Below, in pieces: positions 21,480 through 30,195 of a DNA stretch of 30,195 nt (its first letter is position 1; the number at the start of each line of letters is the position of its first letter). A program made the translations under genes and the position numbers. The stretch spans positions 1 through 30,195 of the forward strand of contig JANBPK010001129.1 of the NCBI GenBank assembly GCA_027579435.1. Direction: 5' to 3'. Below the pieces are notes generated by a model that was not told the DNA's origin, made no database searches, and was given only the letters and a program-made list of their open reading frames with translations. Source of the DNA: Candolleomyces eurysporus. Lineage: Eukaryota; Basidiomycota; Agaricomycetes; Agaricales; Psathyrellaceae.

Positions 21480-21640
21480 ACGTTCTCTGGAAATGTCCTT
21501 GGTTCGTGCGCTTTAAACAATTTGGCCTTGCCTCGAGTCAGTATCCACAGCACGCGCAGAGCTGCTCTTGGGTCCTTCTAAAAGGCGTCACCAAACAACG
21601 TCGGAATGCCAATACTCAGGGACTCGACCCAAACGACCTC
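21480..21640 (+). repeat. Inverted, diverged copy of the repeat (R4), 5'-flank of copy B
   Basis: Read on the plus strand, AAATGTCCTTGGTTCGTGCG, GGTCCTTCTAAAAGGCG, GTCGGAATGCC and CTCAGGGA align in order with the minus strand of R2 and the leader of copy A. It is therefore the promoter side of copy B, facing R3 head to head. Confidence 0.6.
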
Positions 21641-21667
21641 ATAAACTGTTCGACTTTTTTGCTCTAC

Positions 21668-22290
21668 ATATTCACCATCCCCTCCCCCTTCACTGCCAAA
21701 CCCCTGCACATTCCCTTGATAGCGGACGTGTTCGCCGTTCACAGGCACCTGCCAAGCTTGGTGCTAGTAGAGCTTGCAGTTATCATCGTCGAGCTCGCGG
21801 AATACTATCCTAAGGCCACCGCGACCCGGGAAGCGTTCACGGGTCCTGCGTCCGTACCTGGCTTTCGACGCAACGGAGAGGTCCTTTCACCACCCTTGCC
21901 ATACTACCTTGGTGTGACGATGACACCTCGCAAGGTTAACTTGGCGCTGGAATGTGGCGCGGGATGTACATATGACAGTGCGTTCAACTTTCTTCCCGTC
22001 CATTTGCGCCGCTGTCCATCTCGACTGTGCTCTGCGTCTCGCTTACGAATGCCTAAACCAGCGCCCCAATTTGAGGAGGGTCCATCTCCCAATCCTCCAG
22101 TAGAAGCTCAATTGCAGGCCCCGGTACTCCGAGTGGTTCAATTCATCAATAACTACGATATGAGAGTTATCAACCGCACCACCTACAGCCACTCGATGAA
22201 TGAACAATATACCGAATATGTGAACTCAAATAACGACACTTCCATCCATTCTTATAATTCCCGTCTTTCCTTCGGCCGCGTGGGTCACGC
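21668..22290 (+). pseudogene. Second, inverted copy of the fungal hypothetical gene (copy B), start codon lost
   Basis: The frame FTIPSPFTAKPLHIPLIADV, LVLVELAVIIVELAEYYPKA, TATREAFTGPASVPGFRRNG and VLSPPLPYYLGVTMTPRKVN aligns along copy A. The ATG of copy A is ATA here (21668-21670), and three codons are missing in the RRDGEWCY region. After LALECGAG the sequence runs on through an unrelated-looking Pro- and Asn-rich segment (VVQFINNYDMRVINRTTYSH) to an N and C-run at 22272-22280, where the frame breaks. It is probably not translated as such. Confidence 0.6.
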
Positions 22291-22800
22291 GNCCCCCCCC
22301 CATTCAGAACAAATCAACCAGACCTGCCGATCCCGACTGGTTCGACTGGTTATGGTAAGCGCCCAAATTATGGCTACGGTTCAGCATACATCACGCGATA
22401 CTCATCCCATCACACGACACCAAGGACCAGTTCCAGGAAGGGATAGCTCGGGACCTGCATGTGGGTCGTAGCTTTCGATTACTTGAATAATTTGAACTGA
22501 TTCGGGTGTCCGATTTCATAGCGTTTTCAAACCTGGACCCGGAAGCACAGCTGCAACCACAATCCTCACGCACGGGCTCCACGAACTCCGGATCTGAACT
22601 ATTGGGTAAGTACACAATGGTGTGGCAGGTAAGGCACTGCTCACGCCGTCCTTGTTAGCTCAATTCGCAAATTTGCTTTGGGTGCTCCTGGCTTGGCTTC
22701 GAAAATTTAGGAAGCCTTCGACAAGCCGGCCCTCCGTATAATGCGTTTCAACCCCTTCCCGATGATATGCCAATGACTGGAAGGTAGGTGCTTTAGACCA
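22291..22800 (+). pseudogene. Degenerate exon-like segments downstream of copy B
   Basis: Several pieces look coding. ADPDWFDWLW ends at a GTAAGC donor-like site (about 22353). FSNLDPEAQLQPQSSRTGST then runs to a GTAAGT (about 22605). SLRQAGPPYNAFQPLPDDMP ends at GTAGGT (about 22786). The phases do not join cleanly, and the homopolymer C-run with an N just upstream breaks the frame. They may be the 3' exons of copy B or of another decayed gene. Confidence 0.3.
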
Positions 22801-22849
22801 TTTTACGACTCCCAATTTGGCTCTGTTCATTGGAGCTTGCTTACACATG

Positions 22850-24342
22850 GGCCATTGATTTAGGGAAAGGTTCTGCAGCTCATTTTATTATTCTTCACAT
22901 GTTTTTTCGGAGAGACTGATGATTTTCTGTTTCGAGTTGAGCGTAGGGACGGTCCGGCCACCTGACCAGGATATCACTATATATAGATATATATTGAATA
23001 GGTCTTCTATTTACGATATATTCTCAGTCTGGCCTCCTTCTGTTTGTCTTTCCAGAGAACCATTGACAGAATAGAAGTACAAGGTATTTAATTGTATGCT
23101 TGCAGAGGAAAGCGGATGGGCTACGGGAATTAGGGCATATTTCTGGTTATAAAATGTATGTTCCCATTGGTGCTAGCAGCTAGATCAAATGCTGGGAACG
23201 GAAATTTGGTCTTCAGTAAGAGTCCTGATAGCTAGTCTCCCGTAGTCAGACTCAACGAGTTCGTGTCAAGAGGCTTGAATAGGACACTCACATGTAGAGT
23301 CTGATTTAACACGCGCCCTCATAACCGTTGGTAAAAACCAACATGTGATGCTTCCATATATAGTCAAAATTTTCGCCAAATTGGGTTGTTTGGTTGATGG
23401 CCAAGTCCTGAATTCCTCGGTGCATTGCTCTTCATACGACGACGTCCCAGCTATGTACTCGTCCTTTCGTGTAGCCAGCGCGACACCGCAGCCTGCACCG
23501 TACAATACAACAGGAATGGCCCGTCCGGGCGCACCTGGACACTCGGCTTCCTGTTTGCTTACTTTTTGCTTTCAATGCAGTTGCTTTTCGCTCGAGAAAC
23601 TGTTCCCATTACTATACACTTTGACCTAAATACGGTAGAAATACAAATACATGCTGGATTACATGTGCTGGATCCGATCCATTAAGCCCTACCTGTTGTC
23701 ATTTGTAGCTCAGAATGAAATTGTCTAACCCAGTCACTTACATAAGCTTTATAGGAACTCGCGCTACATCTGCCTTCGGGATATCCCTTGAAAAGACCAA
23801 GTCCTACGTATGTGAAATGATATGACCTCACCACTTATTGACTGATAATTAAGGCCTTAATATGGTCCTCAAGTGGAAACCTTTGAGCCAATTTGAATCA
23901 CATCGTGGCAACAAGTGCGGATCGCCCTCGAATTCGGTGTGGTGGCTAACATATTCATTTTCCATACAGGACCTGAGGTTGTTTCAGTCACTTGAAGTAA
24001 CCCAAAGGAAATCTCAGGAGCTCAGGAATGAACTGTCAACTTTGNAAAAAACTCTTTTTTACCATTGAATTCTATAGAATAAAATGAAACAAGTGATCCA
24101 AATCGCAGAGGAAGAGGAGCGACACAAGCCTAGGAGTGTGGTGCGATACTGCCAATCCGTCATGATAGGATCAATTGTATATGCACGTGATGCATTCCTA
24201 TATAAAGNAAAAAAATGTAGGTCACGGGTTTGGGTTTTTTTGCGAACACTTTCAAAAACCAATGTCAAAACCATAAACCTGGACTTAGTGTCCAGGAATT
24301 ATTGATTTCACAACACCTATTCCCTGTCTTGACGCGTTTACA
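22850..24342. other. AT-rich stretch with no supported gene
   Basis: The sequence is more AT-rich than the left half and includes a TATATATAGATATATATT-type tract near 22978. Short open frames on both strands lack conserved motifs or splice continuity. Two single N calls (24045, 24208) sit beside A-runs. Confidence 0.4.
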
Positions 24343-24891
24343 ATGCTTTCAAAAGCGAAACAAAAGTTGCGGCACGACAAAAATCAAGCCCCACCAGGAT
24401 CTACAGACCCTGCGAAGCGAGCGCGTTTAGCTGAAGACCCATTTGCAGGACCTTCTCTGGCAGCTTCCGATGCAAATAGATGTGGTTGCCCATACTGTAT
24501 TATCCCTAGAACAGACAGGGATTGACTGGAGTCCATCCTCTCCAGATCAAGGTCTGCGGCTGGAGCCTTGTTGAATGTTTCTTGCACCTGTTCTGACACA
24601 ATGGTAGCAAGACCAAAGGGCGCTCCCCATGACACTCGCAGATGGTATCCCACTTGCTCCAAGGCAAATCCACTCCATCTCTTGGCACCCTCATGCACCT
24701 TATCTTCACCCGCATTGACAGCAGTAACCGAGACCCCAGCCCAAGTCTACTCGTTTAAAGACTACACCACACTCAAGACATCCATGAAGTCGGTCCTCTG
24801 CTCATTTTCCATTCAAGTATTGAAACAATGGCTCGTTTTTGATGCAAAGAAAGCTGTGATACCCGACAAAGGTTTGCATACATCACTGTGA
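24343..24891 (+). pseudogene. Unknown coding-like frame broken by one TGA
   Basis: The frame MLSKAKQKLRHDKNQAPPGS, then DPAKRARLAEDPFAGP and ANRCGCPYCIIPRTDRD, reaches TGA at 24523-24525 and continues in the same frame as LESILSRSRSAAGALLN. A CGA to TGA change would explain the break. The Lys/Arg-rich start followed by a Cys cluster looks protein-like. It may be the 5' part of the downstream DUF6589 gene or a separate relic; no match is recognised. Confidence 0.3.
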
Positions 24892-25047
24892 TGGAATAGT
24901 GGGCACCGGAGCAATCTTGGAGTTGCAATGGTGGAGACCACCAAGGAGATCCTTTGGAATCACCAACAGATTGCCTGGGGGTTTATGAATGTGACTTCTG
25001 GGGACGATGTGGTGGATGGGTTGGAAGGGCTGGCTGAGGAGGAGTGA

Positions 25048-27022
25048 TTGTCTGATGAGGGCAGCGAGCATTGCCCTGCTGAATTGGTACGTCCTGTCTC
25101 TTTGCATTTTAGTAATTTTTTGACCTAAATCTTCTTAGGTTGTAACACATAGTCTATCCTCACTGTTATTTGCAAGAAATAGTGAGGCTTGAATTCTACC
25201 TCTCTCTATGGGCTAATGGCATTTGCATCATCTACTCCAGTGGATGTGATGGCGTACCTCTGCTGAATTGGGATTATGCCTGCCTATGCGACAATTGTTA
25301 AAACTCTCAAGGTTCTTGGTCACCATACAAAGACGGCTATCACTGAACATGCCCAGGATCCCAATCAAGCTGGGTTTATTGTCTTTGACAACGTTCAAAA
25401 CTATCTGCGAGTGCACGACCACCAGTTTGGGAGATCAAATACTGTACTAAAACAATCAATTCGTCTGTCACGCGTCACGGCGCCCCCCATTTTGACCAAA
25501 TGTCATGGTCATCACGGGTCATGGCCCAGATTGACGAAATCGCCCCCGTACCTGCCAAAAATGGTCAATTTTCCGGCGCCTATGGCGCCAATAAGTGATG
25601 AAAATCTCAGAAAGTCACAGCCAGGACCCCCTTTGACGAAAAATCAACTTCGTCAGGCCTGTCATGCGTCACACCAAGTGACGAATTGATTGTTTTAGTA
25701 CAGTACTTTAAACATTGGTCTTGCTGCAACATATTGTGAACTCAGAAAGACTCCAAAAGCCACCCTATCATTCAAACACAAGCAGGAGCAAGTTGGCTTG
25801 AACAAGCGTGCAAATTTGACAACAGATCAGTTGCTGAGCCTGATAGACGGAAAGCATCTCAATGAAGTCTTCTTGCTGCACTGGCTTTGTGTTCTTGTCA
25901 ACTATATACCTCAGCTCTTCCAATTTCATGGCCAAGTCTCAAAACTATTCACTGGACGAGCAAAGAAAATGCCTTTACCTACCAAAGCAACACGACTCCA
26001 CCCTCTGTTCTCAAGCGGCAAAAACAAGACTTTGACAACTGAGCTCAAAGACGCATTACTTGATTTTATGACTCAAATGGGCTTGATGGATGTGGAATAT
26101 GAAGACAAGTGTCTCATTGCCTGTGGGGATGGCCTTACTTTTCAACGTTTACATGAGGTTCAGCGCTACCTCCAATTCCACCCTCACAACCTCAAGAGCT
26201 TGGCTCACCTTGAGCCTGTGCTCGCTTTGTGGCATACAGAATGGACCAATGTCAGTCGGATATTTGAGCTGTTCTGGGACTCACCCCATAGTCAAGATCC
26301 ATCATCACTTGGCCACAGCGCTCGAAGATTGGAAGAGCGACAATGCCCAACTTGAAGAAGGTTGATTATTACCCAGGGGTTGAGGTCCTTTATTTGGTTT
26401 TGGACATGCAGATGCTTGACTGCTGGAGGTGAGAATCATCAATTAAATAGTATCCTTTGCTTGTTTGACTAAATCTTTCTCCAGGAACCATTTCAAGTGT
26501 AGCGACGACATCTTTGAATATTTTGTGTCTCTAAAGTCTCTGCCTGATATTGAAGATCTCAGGGTCACTGCCACCAAACTCCACCATTCATTTTCCACGA
26601 TACTAGCAATGCTCCCTACAATCCCGGCATCCAAAGTGGTTAAATGAGCAGTTTTTGACCGTTCCACTGGGACTTTGAGGATCAAGGACATGGCTGGGAA
26701 TGTGGACTGCCATCCAAAGGGCGACTGTGTACTTTCCAATGCAATATTCTTTCTGCGGGATGCCCTTGTGTCTAGAGAGCTCATATACACAATTGCTGAG
26801 GGAGACCCAGGCCGTGTATATGAAGTTATCAAGGTACGACTTCAAGCATGCAATATAAAATGCTGCTAATAGCAATACCCATTTAATTAGTTGCTCCTAT
26901 TCAGCTTTTTGGGGTCATCTCATCAAAAATACGCTGATGAGATCGGTGCTGCCAAGCTCAGAACACACACAAAACTACCAACCACAACCTATATCCAGGC
27001 TGTGTACAGTCACGCAGTGTGA
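25048..27022 (+). pseudogene. DUF6589-domain gene, decayed and split by a MITE
   Basis: Segments in order match the DUF6589 family of basidiomycetes, whose function is unknown and which is suspected to derive from transposons. They are MRAASIALLN (about 25055), VVTHSLSSLLFARN (25139), IGIMPAYATIVKTLKVLG (25267), GFIVFDNVQNYLRVHDHQFG (to 25440), IGLAATYCELRKTPKATLSF (after 25706), NLTTDQLLSLIDGKHLNEVF, TTELKDALLDFMTQMG, GDGLTFQRLHEVQRYLQF, WHTEWTNVSRIFELFWDSPH, LKKVDYYPGVEVLYLVLDMQ and MLDCWR. Introns at 26429-26484 and 26834-26890 fit, and IAEGDPGRVYEVIK precedes the second. Defects are TGA at 25264, a frameshift near 25190, a one-base frame change near 26325 (after LGHSA), TGA at 26645, and the MITE at 25442-25703. 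The last exon reads LLLFSFLGSSHQKYADEIGA and stops at 27022, so the C-terminus is shortened. Confidence 0.8.
25442..25703. mobile_element. MITE (Tc1/mariner-like, TA target) inserted in the DUF6589 gene
   Basis: The element is 262 bp, bounded by perfect 24-bp inverted repeats (25442-25465 and 25680-25703) beginning CTGTACTAAAAC, and flanked by TA at 25440-25441 and 25704-25705. It has no transposase. Inside are further GTGACG/CGTCAC and GTCATG blocks that could fold. If the element and one TA are removed, the host reads GRSNTLNIGLAATY without a gap, proving that it is an insertion with TA duplication. TA targets are typical of the Tc1/mariner/pogo superfamily, so a related autonomous element would be needed in trans. 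Confidence 0.93.
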
Positions 27023-27514
27023 GAGTCAGGCTGCACAAAGTCAAAGTGCGAGTAAGTGGGGGTTATTGAGTGAATTAAGAATACTGGGTTTCTCTAGTTC
27101 TCTCTTGGTTAAACTCCACAAAACTAGAAGTACCCTAGTGTACAGCTAGTAAGATTCCAATCCCAAGTAGTCAAGCCTTATGACCGCTTAAGTTCCAAGA
27201 TAACTGATAGTTCATGCCATGTGAAGTATGAGCAGAAAAACTTGATAGATTTGCTTGATAAATGCAAGTAAAGATAAAACAACAATGATATGATGATGCC
27301 GCTCAAGTCAGTAGTTAGCATGTATATATACTTCGAGCCGGGTAAAAATAGACAGAGAAAGACACATGTGATAGATAAGCAACTAACCAATAGTAAGAGT
27401 CCAAGCAAAAGATAGAGAGAAAATAGAACCGGGTATTGGTAGAGGCTGCACGATATTGTAGCTGCACAAGTCAGGCGTGCCTCTGAACACCAAATTTAGA
27501 TCACCATTTCCTTT
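27023..27514. other. AT-rich spacer, no supported gene
   Basis: No coding signal. The sequence GAGAGTCAGGCTGCACAAAG near 27020 and TGCACAAGTCAGGCGTG near 27461 are similar to each other and could be parts of an old LTR, but the ends do not match well enough to call one. Confidence 0.3.
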
Positions 27515-28130
27515 CCGGTGAAGCCGCGTGAGATGCCGATGGATGATCGAGAGTGGACAGGCATCCTTGCTCCGTGTCCCCTGCTCTTGTTGCTAGTCTC
27601 AAGCCGCTTGGACAGGTACGGTTGCCTCACCCTGAGTCACCTGCACCTTTTCTCCCAATGCCAACAGTCGGTCTGGTCATTCCTTTGACTCAGGACTCAA
27701 GCCGCTTCAGTTCCTTGCACCATGTTGGAGTTTATCACAGCCACCCAGCTGCGCCACTCACCATGGACTTTGTTGTTTTGAAAGACGCCTCAAGCCGCTC
27801 TGGCACTTGTACTCAATTAATGTGAAGCCACCTGATTCCTAGACTCCCTGGTCGTGCCACCTGAGTGTCCTGGCAGTTGCGTGTAAAAGGTATAAGACTT
27901 TCTGAAGCCGCTTGAGTNGAGCCGCCTGACTTTTAGCACGGCGTCAACTCAAAGTAGCTTCTCNGGTCAGGGTATAATACAACTGGGGCTGGCTTCAAGN
28001 TGACAGCCTCGAGCAGCTTCAACTCTCGTGTCCCTAGAGTCGTAGTACTANCTCTCTTTTCCTCCTCAAGCNGCGTGATCCTTATCGATAGCNTAGTTAT
28101 TCTTGTACTTAGAGACTCAGACCGCGTCAA
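27515..28130. repeat. Zone of dispersed AAGCCGCTTGA-type motifs
   Basis: About nine versions of AAGCCGC(T/C/G)TGA occur at irregular spacing: near 27521, 27601, 27699, 27792, 27825 (AAGCCACCTGA), 27855, 27905, 27919 and 28068. Several are preceded by CTC or CCT. The copies lie 14-150 bp apart rather than in a regular tandem. The zone also has many N calls, one directly between two copies (27918). Function is unknown. Confidence 0.5.
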
Positions 28131-28497
28131 CTTTATAGTTTATTATTGCGAAAATCGAACTTATATTCGCTNAAAACAGACGCGGTCGTATCACCGGTCT
28201 TTGCTGAACTCATCTTTCCCACGTAGCCCGAGACTACGACATGCTCAAAGGTGCTTTCAAGTTTCGGATTTATTTCTAAGGTTTTAAACCCTCTCACACN
28301 TTTGAATACATGCATTGAAGAGCCCAGAATTATACTGCATTCGACCTTAGAATGCCCTAATATAGCCCTAGAAGGAATAGGTGGTTGCGACTTCAAGGCG
28401 GAGGCGGAGTCTGAAGTTCCGATCACTGGAGGTCGCGCGCGAGAATTTGAAAATCCATCCATGTCCTTCTGGAACACCGTACCCTATGATTTCTGAG

Positions 28498-29012
28498 CAG
28501 CAGCTGCCCTGTGAGTTTGGCCCTCTGCTTTTGCAGCTGCTCTAGCTTCCCATGGTTTCCATGCAGCAGCTGCTCTGTCCCTCCACTTTGCAGCTGCTCC
28601 AGCCCCCTATGATTTCTGAGCAGCAGCTGCCCTGTGAGTTTGGCCCTCTGCCTTTGCAGNNCTACTCCAGCCTCTCATGGTTTCCAGGCAGCAGCTGCCC
28701 TGTAAATTTAGCTCTCCACTTTTGCAGCTCCTCCAGCTTCCCATGGTTCCCAGCCAGCAGCTGCCCTATAAATTTGGCCTTTCATTTTTGCAGCTGCTCC
28801 AGCATCCCCTTGTTTCCAGGCAGCAGCTTCCCTGTCCATCTGGTTGTCTCTTTGTGCTGCTGCTCCACCCTTCACAATTGACCCAGCAGCTGCACTTCTT
28901 CATTAGTCTTACGTTACCCATTGCAGCTGCTCCATCAATCACCCTCTATAGACACCACAGCAGCTGCAGGGTTTATTATATGTCTACATGTCAAAAGCAG
29001 CTGCTGCTGCTA
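28498..29012. repeat. ~66-bp minisatellite with inverted CAGCAGCTG / CAGCTGCTC pairs
   Basis: CAGCAGCTG(CCCTG) recurs at 28498, 28564, 28621, 28689, 28755, 28821 (CAGCAGCTT), 28884 and 28958, and a GCAGCTGCTGCTGCT lies near 28996. Between consecutive copies there is a GCAGCTGCTCC box and a variable TTTGGCC.. or CCCATGGTTTCC.. spacer. Each unit thus carries a motif and its near-complement, able to fold as a hairpin. Open frames through the array exist in two phases but look like repeat by-products. NN at 28660-28661 marks an unresolved spot. Confidence 0.85.
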
Positions 29013-30195
29013 GAGTGTATCTGACCCACTTTTTGTCACTGCAGATAAGATGTATCTTACATGGTTTTGTGACTATCACCCCTGACTCATCTATATAAGT
29101 TTCCATATTTTGTCCAGAATTTGCATAGTGGTAACACTGCAGNTTTTTTATGTGTTTGTCCAATGAGCACATCTTAAGCAAATTGGGTGCAAGAGCTGCA
29201 TTTGTTTACAGTTTGTGTTTAATGTGCCTACATTGTACACATATTGAGTAAAATTTTAGTGGTGGCAGAAGGAGGCCCAACACATGCAATGCAAATTTGA
29301 ATTTCTCTAGCTTGAGCATTTGTATTGCAGATTGTAGACCAAGTCAACCCTTGTATTCATTTGCTTAAAATGTGCTCTTTGAACAAACACATCAAAAACC
29401 ACAGTGTAACTAGTGTGTGTATTTTGCTTCTGGTAGTTGTCCCAGGAATCTATTAGAGCTTTTAGTTATCTTTCAAGAGTGCATTTAAGTTTGCAAAGTC
29501 AAAGAATAATGTTGCTTGCATTTTGATTGAAAGATTGTTTGCTTTTATCTTACTAAGATTGTGTTTGCTAGTTCACAAAGTTACTTGCTGTATCAAATCC
29601 AAAGCTGGTGTTTGCTAAGCTAATTTGCAAAGCATATTTATCATTGCTGGTTGAGCCTTAGCTCCCCCTCAACTTTTGATTGCCTGGAAAATGTTCTAGA
29701 AGCCTCTGTTGACTTTGACTTAGAGCTTTACTATACCCCTCTTCCTGCCTTTATCTTCTCTAAGTTATTTGATGTGTTGTTTTGTGTGTTAGTGTGTGTG
29801 TTTTGTTCTATAGTCTTGCTGCGTAGAGAGCCCTATTTTACTACCTGTGCATCACTGGCCACAACAGAGAGATGTGCTTAGGATGAAACCATAGAGCACA
29901 GTCAAGGCCCTTTGCAAACCTGTCCTGATACTTTAAAATATCATTGACAAGCCCAAGCCCCCTCAGGCCAGGTACAAGGCTGTAAATAACCAGGACTCAT
30001 AATGTTGGTGCATTTTGATTCAAAATTCAATCCTTGCAGCACACAATCAAATCTCAAGCGCTGGGAGTACAAGAAACATCATATTTGGCATGTATCTAAT
30101 TGTTTTGACAAGCTACATTGTTACAATTCTTACACCATATAAGCTCAATTCAGACTTGGGCCACTAATGACAGGTTGGCTCTGAGTCACATTTTT
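29013..30195. other. AT-rich terminal stretch without a supported gene
   Basis: The last 1.2 kb shows no conserved protein motif, no clear exon chain and no terminal repeats. It contains TTTGC/GTTTGCTAG-type short repetitions (about 29520-29640), and its composition is unlike the gene-rich left half. It could be part of an unrecognised element running past the window edge. Confidence 0.35.

Noticed and set aside
23266..23505. Minus-strand open frame starting MYGAGCGVALATRKDE
   Set aside because: Looks mildly protein-like but has no neighbour exon and no recognised family; the surrounding DNA is AT-rich and decayed.
24384..24698. 104-codon minus-strand frame opposite the broken plus-strand frame
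   Set aside because: It mirrors the plus-strand frame that has better composition and a Cys cluster; treated as a shadow.
27018..27490. Possible solo LTR (TGTGAGAG ... CTCTGAACA)
   Set aside because: Inverted ends match poorly, and the flanking bases (CGCAG and CCAAA) are not a target duplication.
28552..29024. Two overlapping 109-115-codon frames in the minisatellite
   Set aside because: Both are products of the tandem repeat read in different phases, with N positions; no protein features beyond the repetition.
1..30195. CRISPR arrays, rRNA, tRNA genes, bacterial-type operons
   Set aside because: None seen. The repeats present are not evenly spaced short repeats, no tRNA cloverleaf with a TTCAANNC loop could be assembled, and the gene style is fungal.

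Overview
The window looks like nuclear DNA of a basidiomycete fungus, most likely an Agaricomycete. The genes are dense and carry many short introns (47-86 nt, GT-AG, often with a CTAAC-type branch site). The recognisable proteins and the transposon families (Ty3/gypsy, Tnp2/KDZ-like, DUF6589) also point there. Gene structures were joined by hand from reading-frame continuity, so exon edges are predictions.

Region 1 (1-14.6 kb) is ordinary gene-rich sequence. In order it holds: a mitochondrial dihydrolipoamide dehydrogenase (minus, cut by the window edge); a divergently transcribed AGC-type protein kinase that shares its 237-bp promoter; an Erg26-like 3-beta-hydroxysteroid dehydrogenase; an F-box-like protein; two unrelated-looking multi-pass membrane proteins of unknown function; a short-chain dehydrogenase with a 7-nt micro-exon; and a convergent F-box protein (minus). 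No pathway clearly unites these genes. The dehydrogenase and Erg26-like enzyme are housekeeping in type.

Region 2 (14.7-22.9 kb) is a graveyard of broken elements: the 3' part of a Ty3/gypsy element with its 3' LTR, inserted into a Tnp2/KDZ-type transposase gene on the minus strand; a decayed unknown gene; a tandem duplication that truncates a fungal-specific gene; a Pil1/Lsp1 eisosome pseudogene; and an inverted second copy of that fungal gene without a start codon.

Region 3 (22.9-30.2 kb) is more AT-rich and almost gene-free. It holds a decayed DUF6589 gene split by a 262-bp MITE whose removal with one TA exactly restores the reading frame, a dispersed AGCCGC motif zone rich in N calls, and a ~66-bp minisatellite built from inverted CAGCAGCTG/CAGCTGCTG pairs.

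I found no CRISPR array, rRNA, tRNA, or convincing new multi-gene system. The strongest unusual signals are the MITE in DUF6589, the paired telobox/E-box promoter, the micro-exon and the structured minisatellite.
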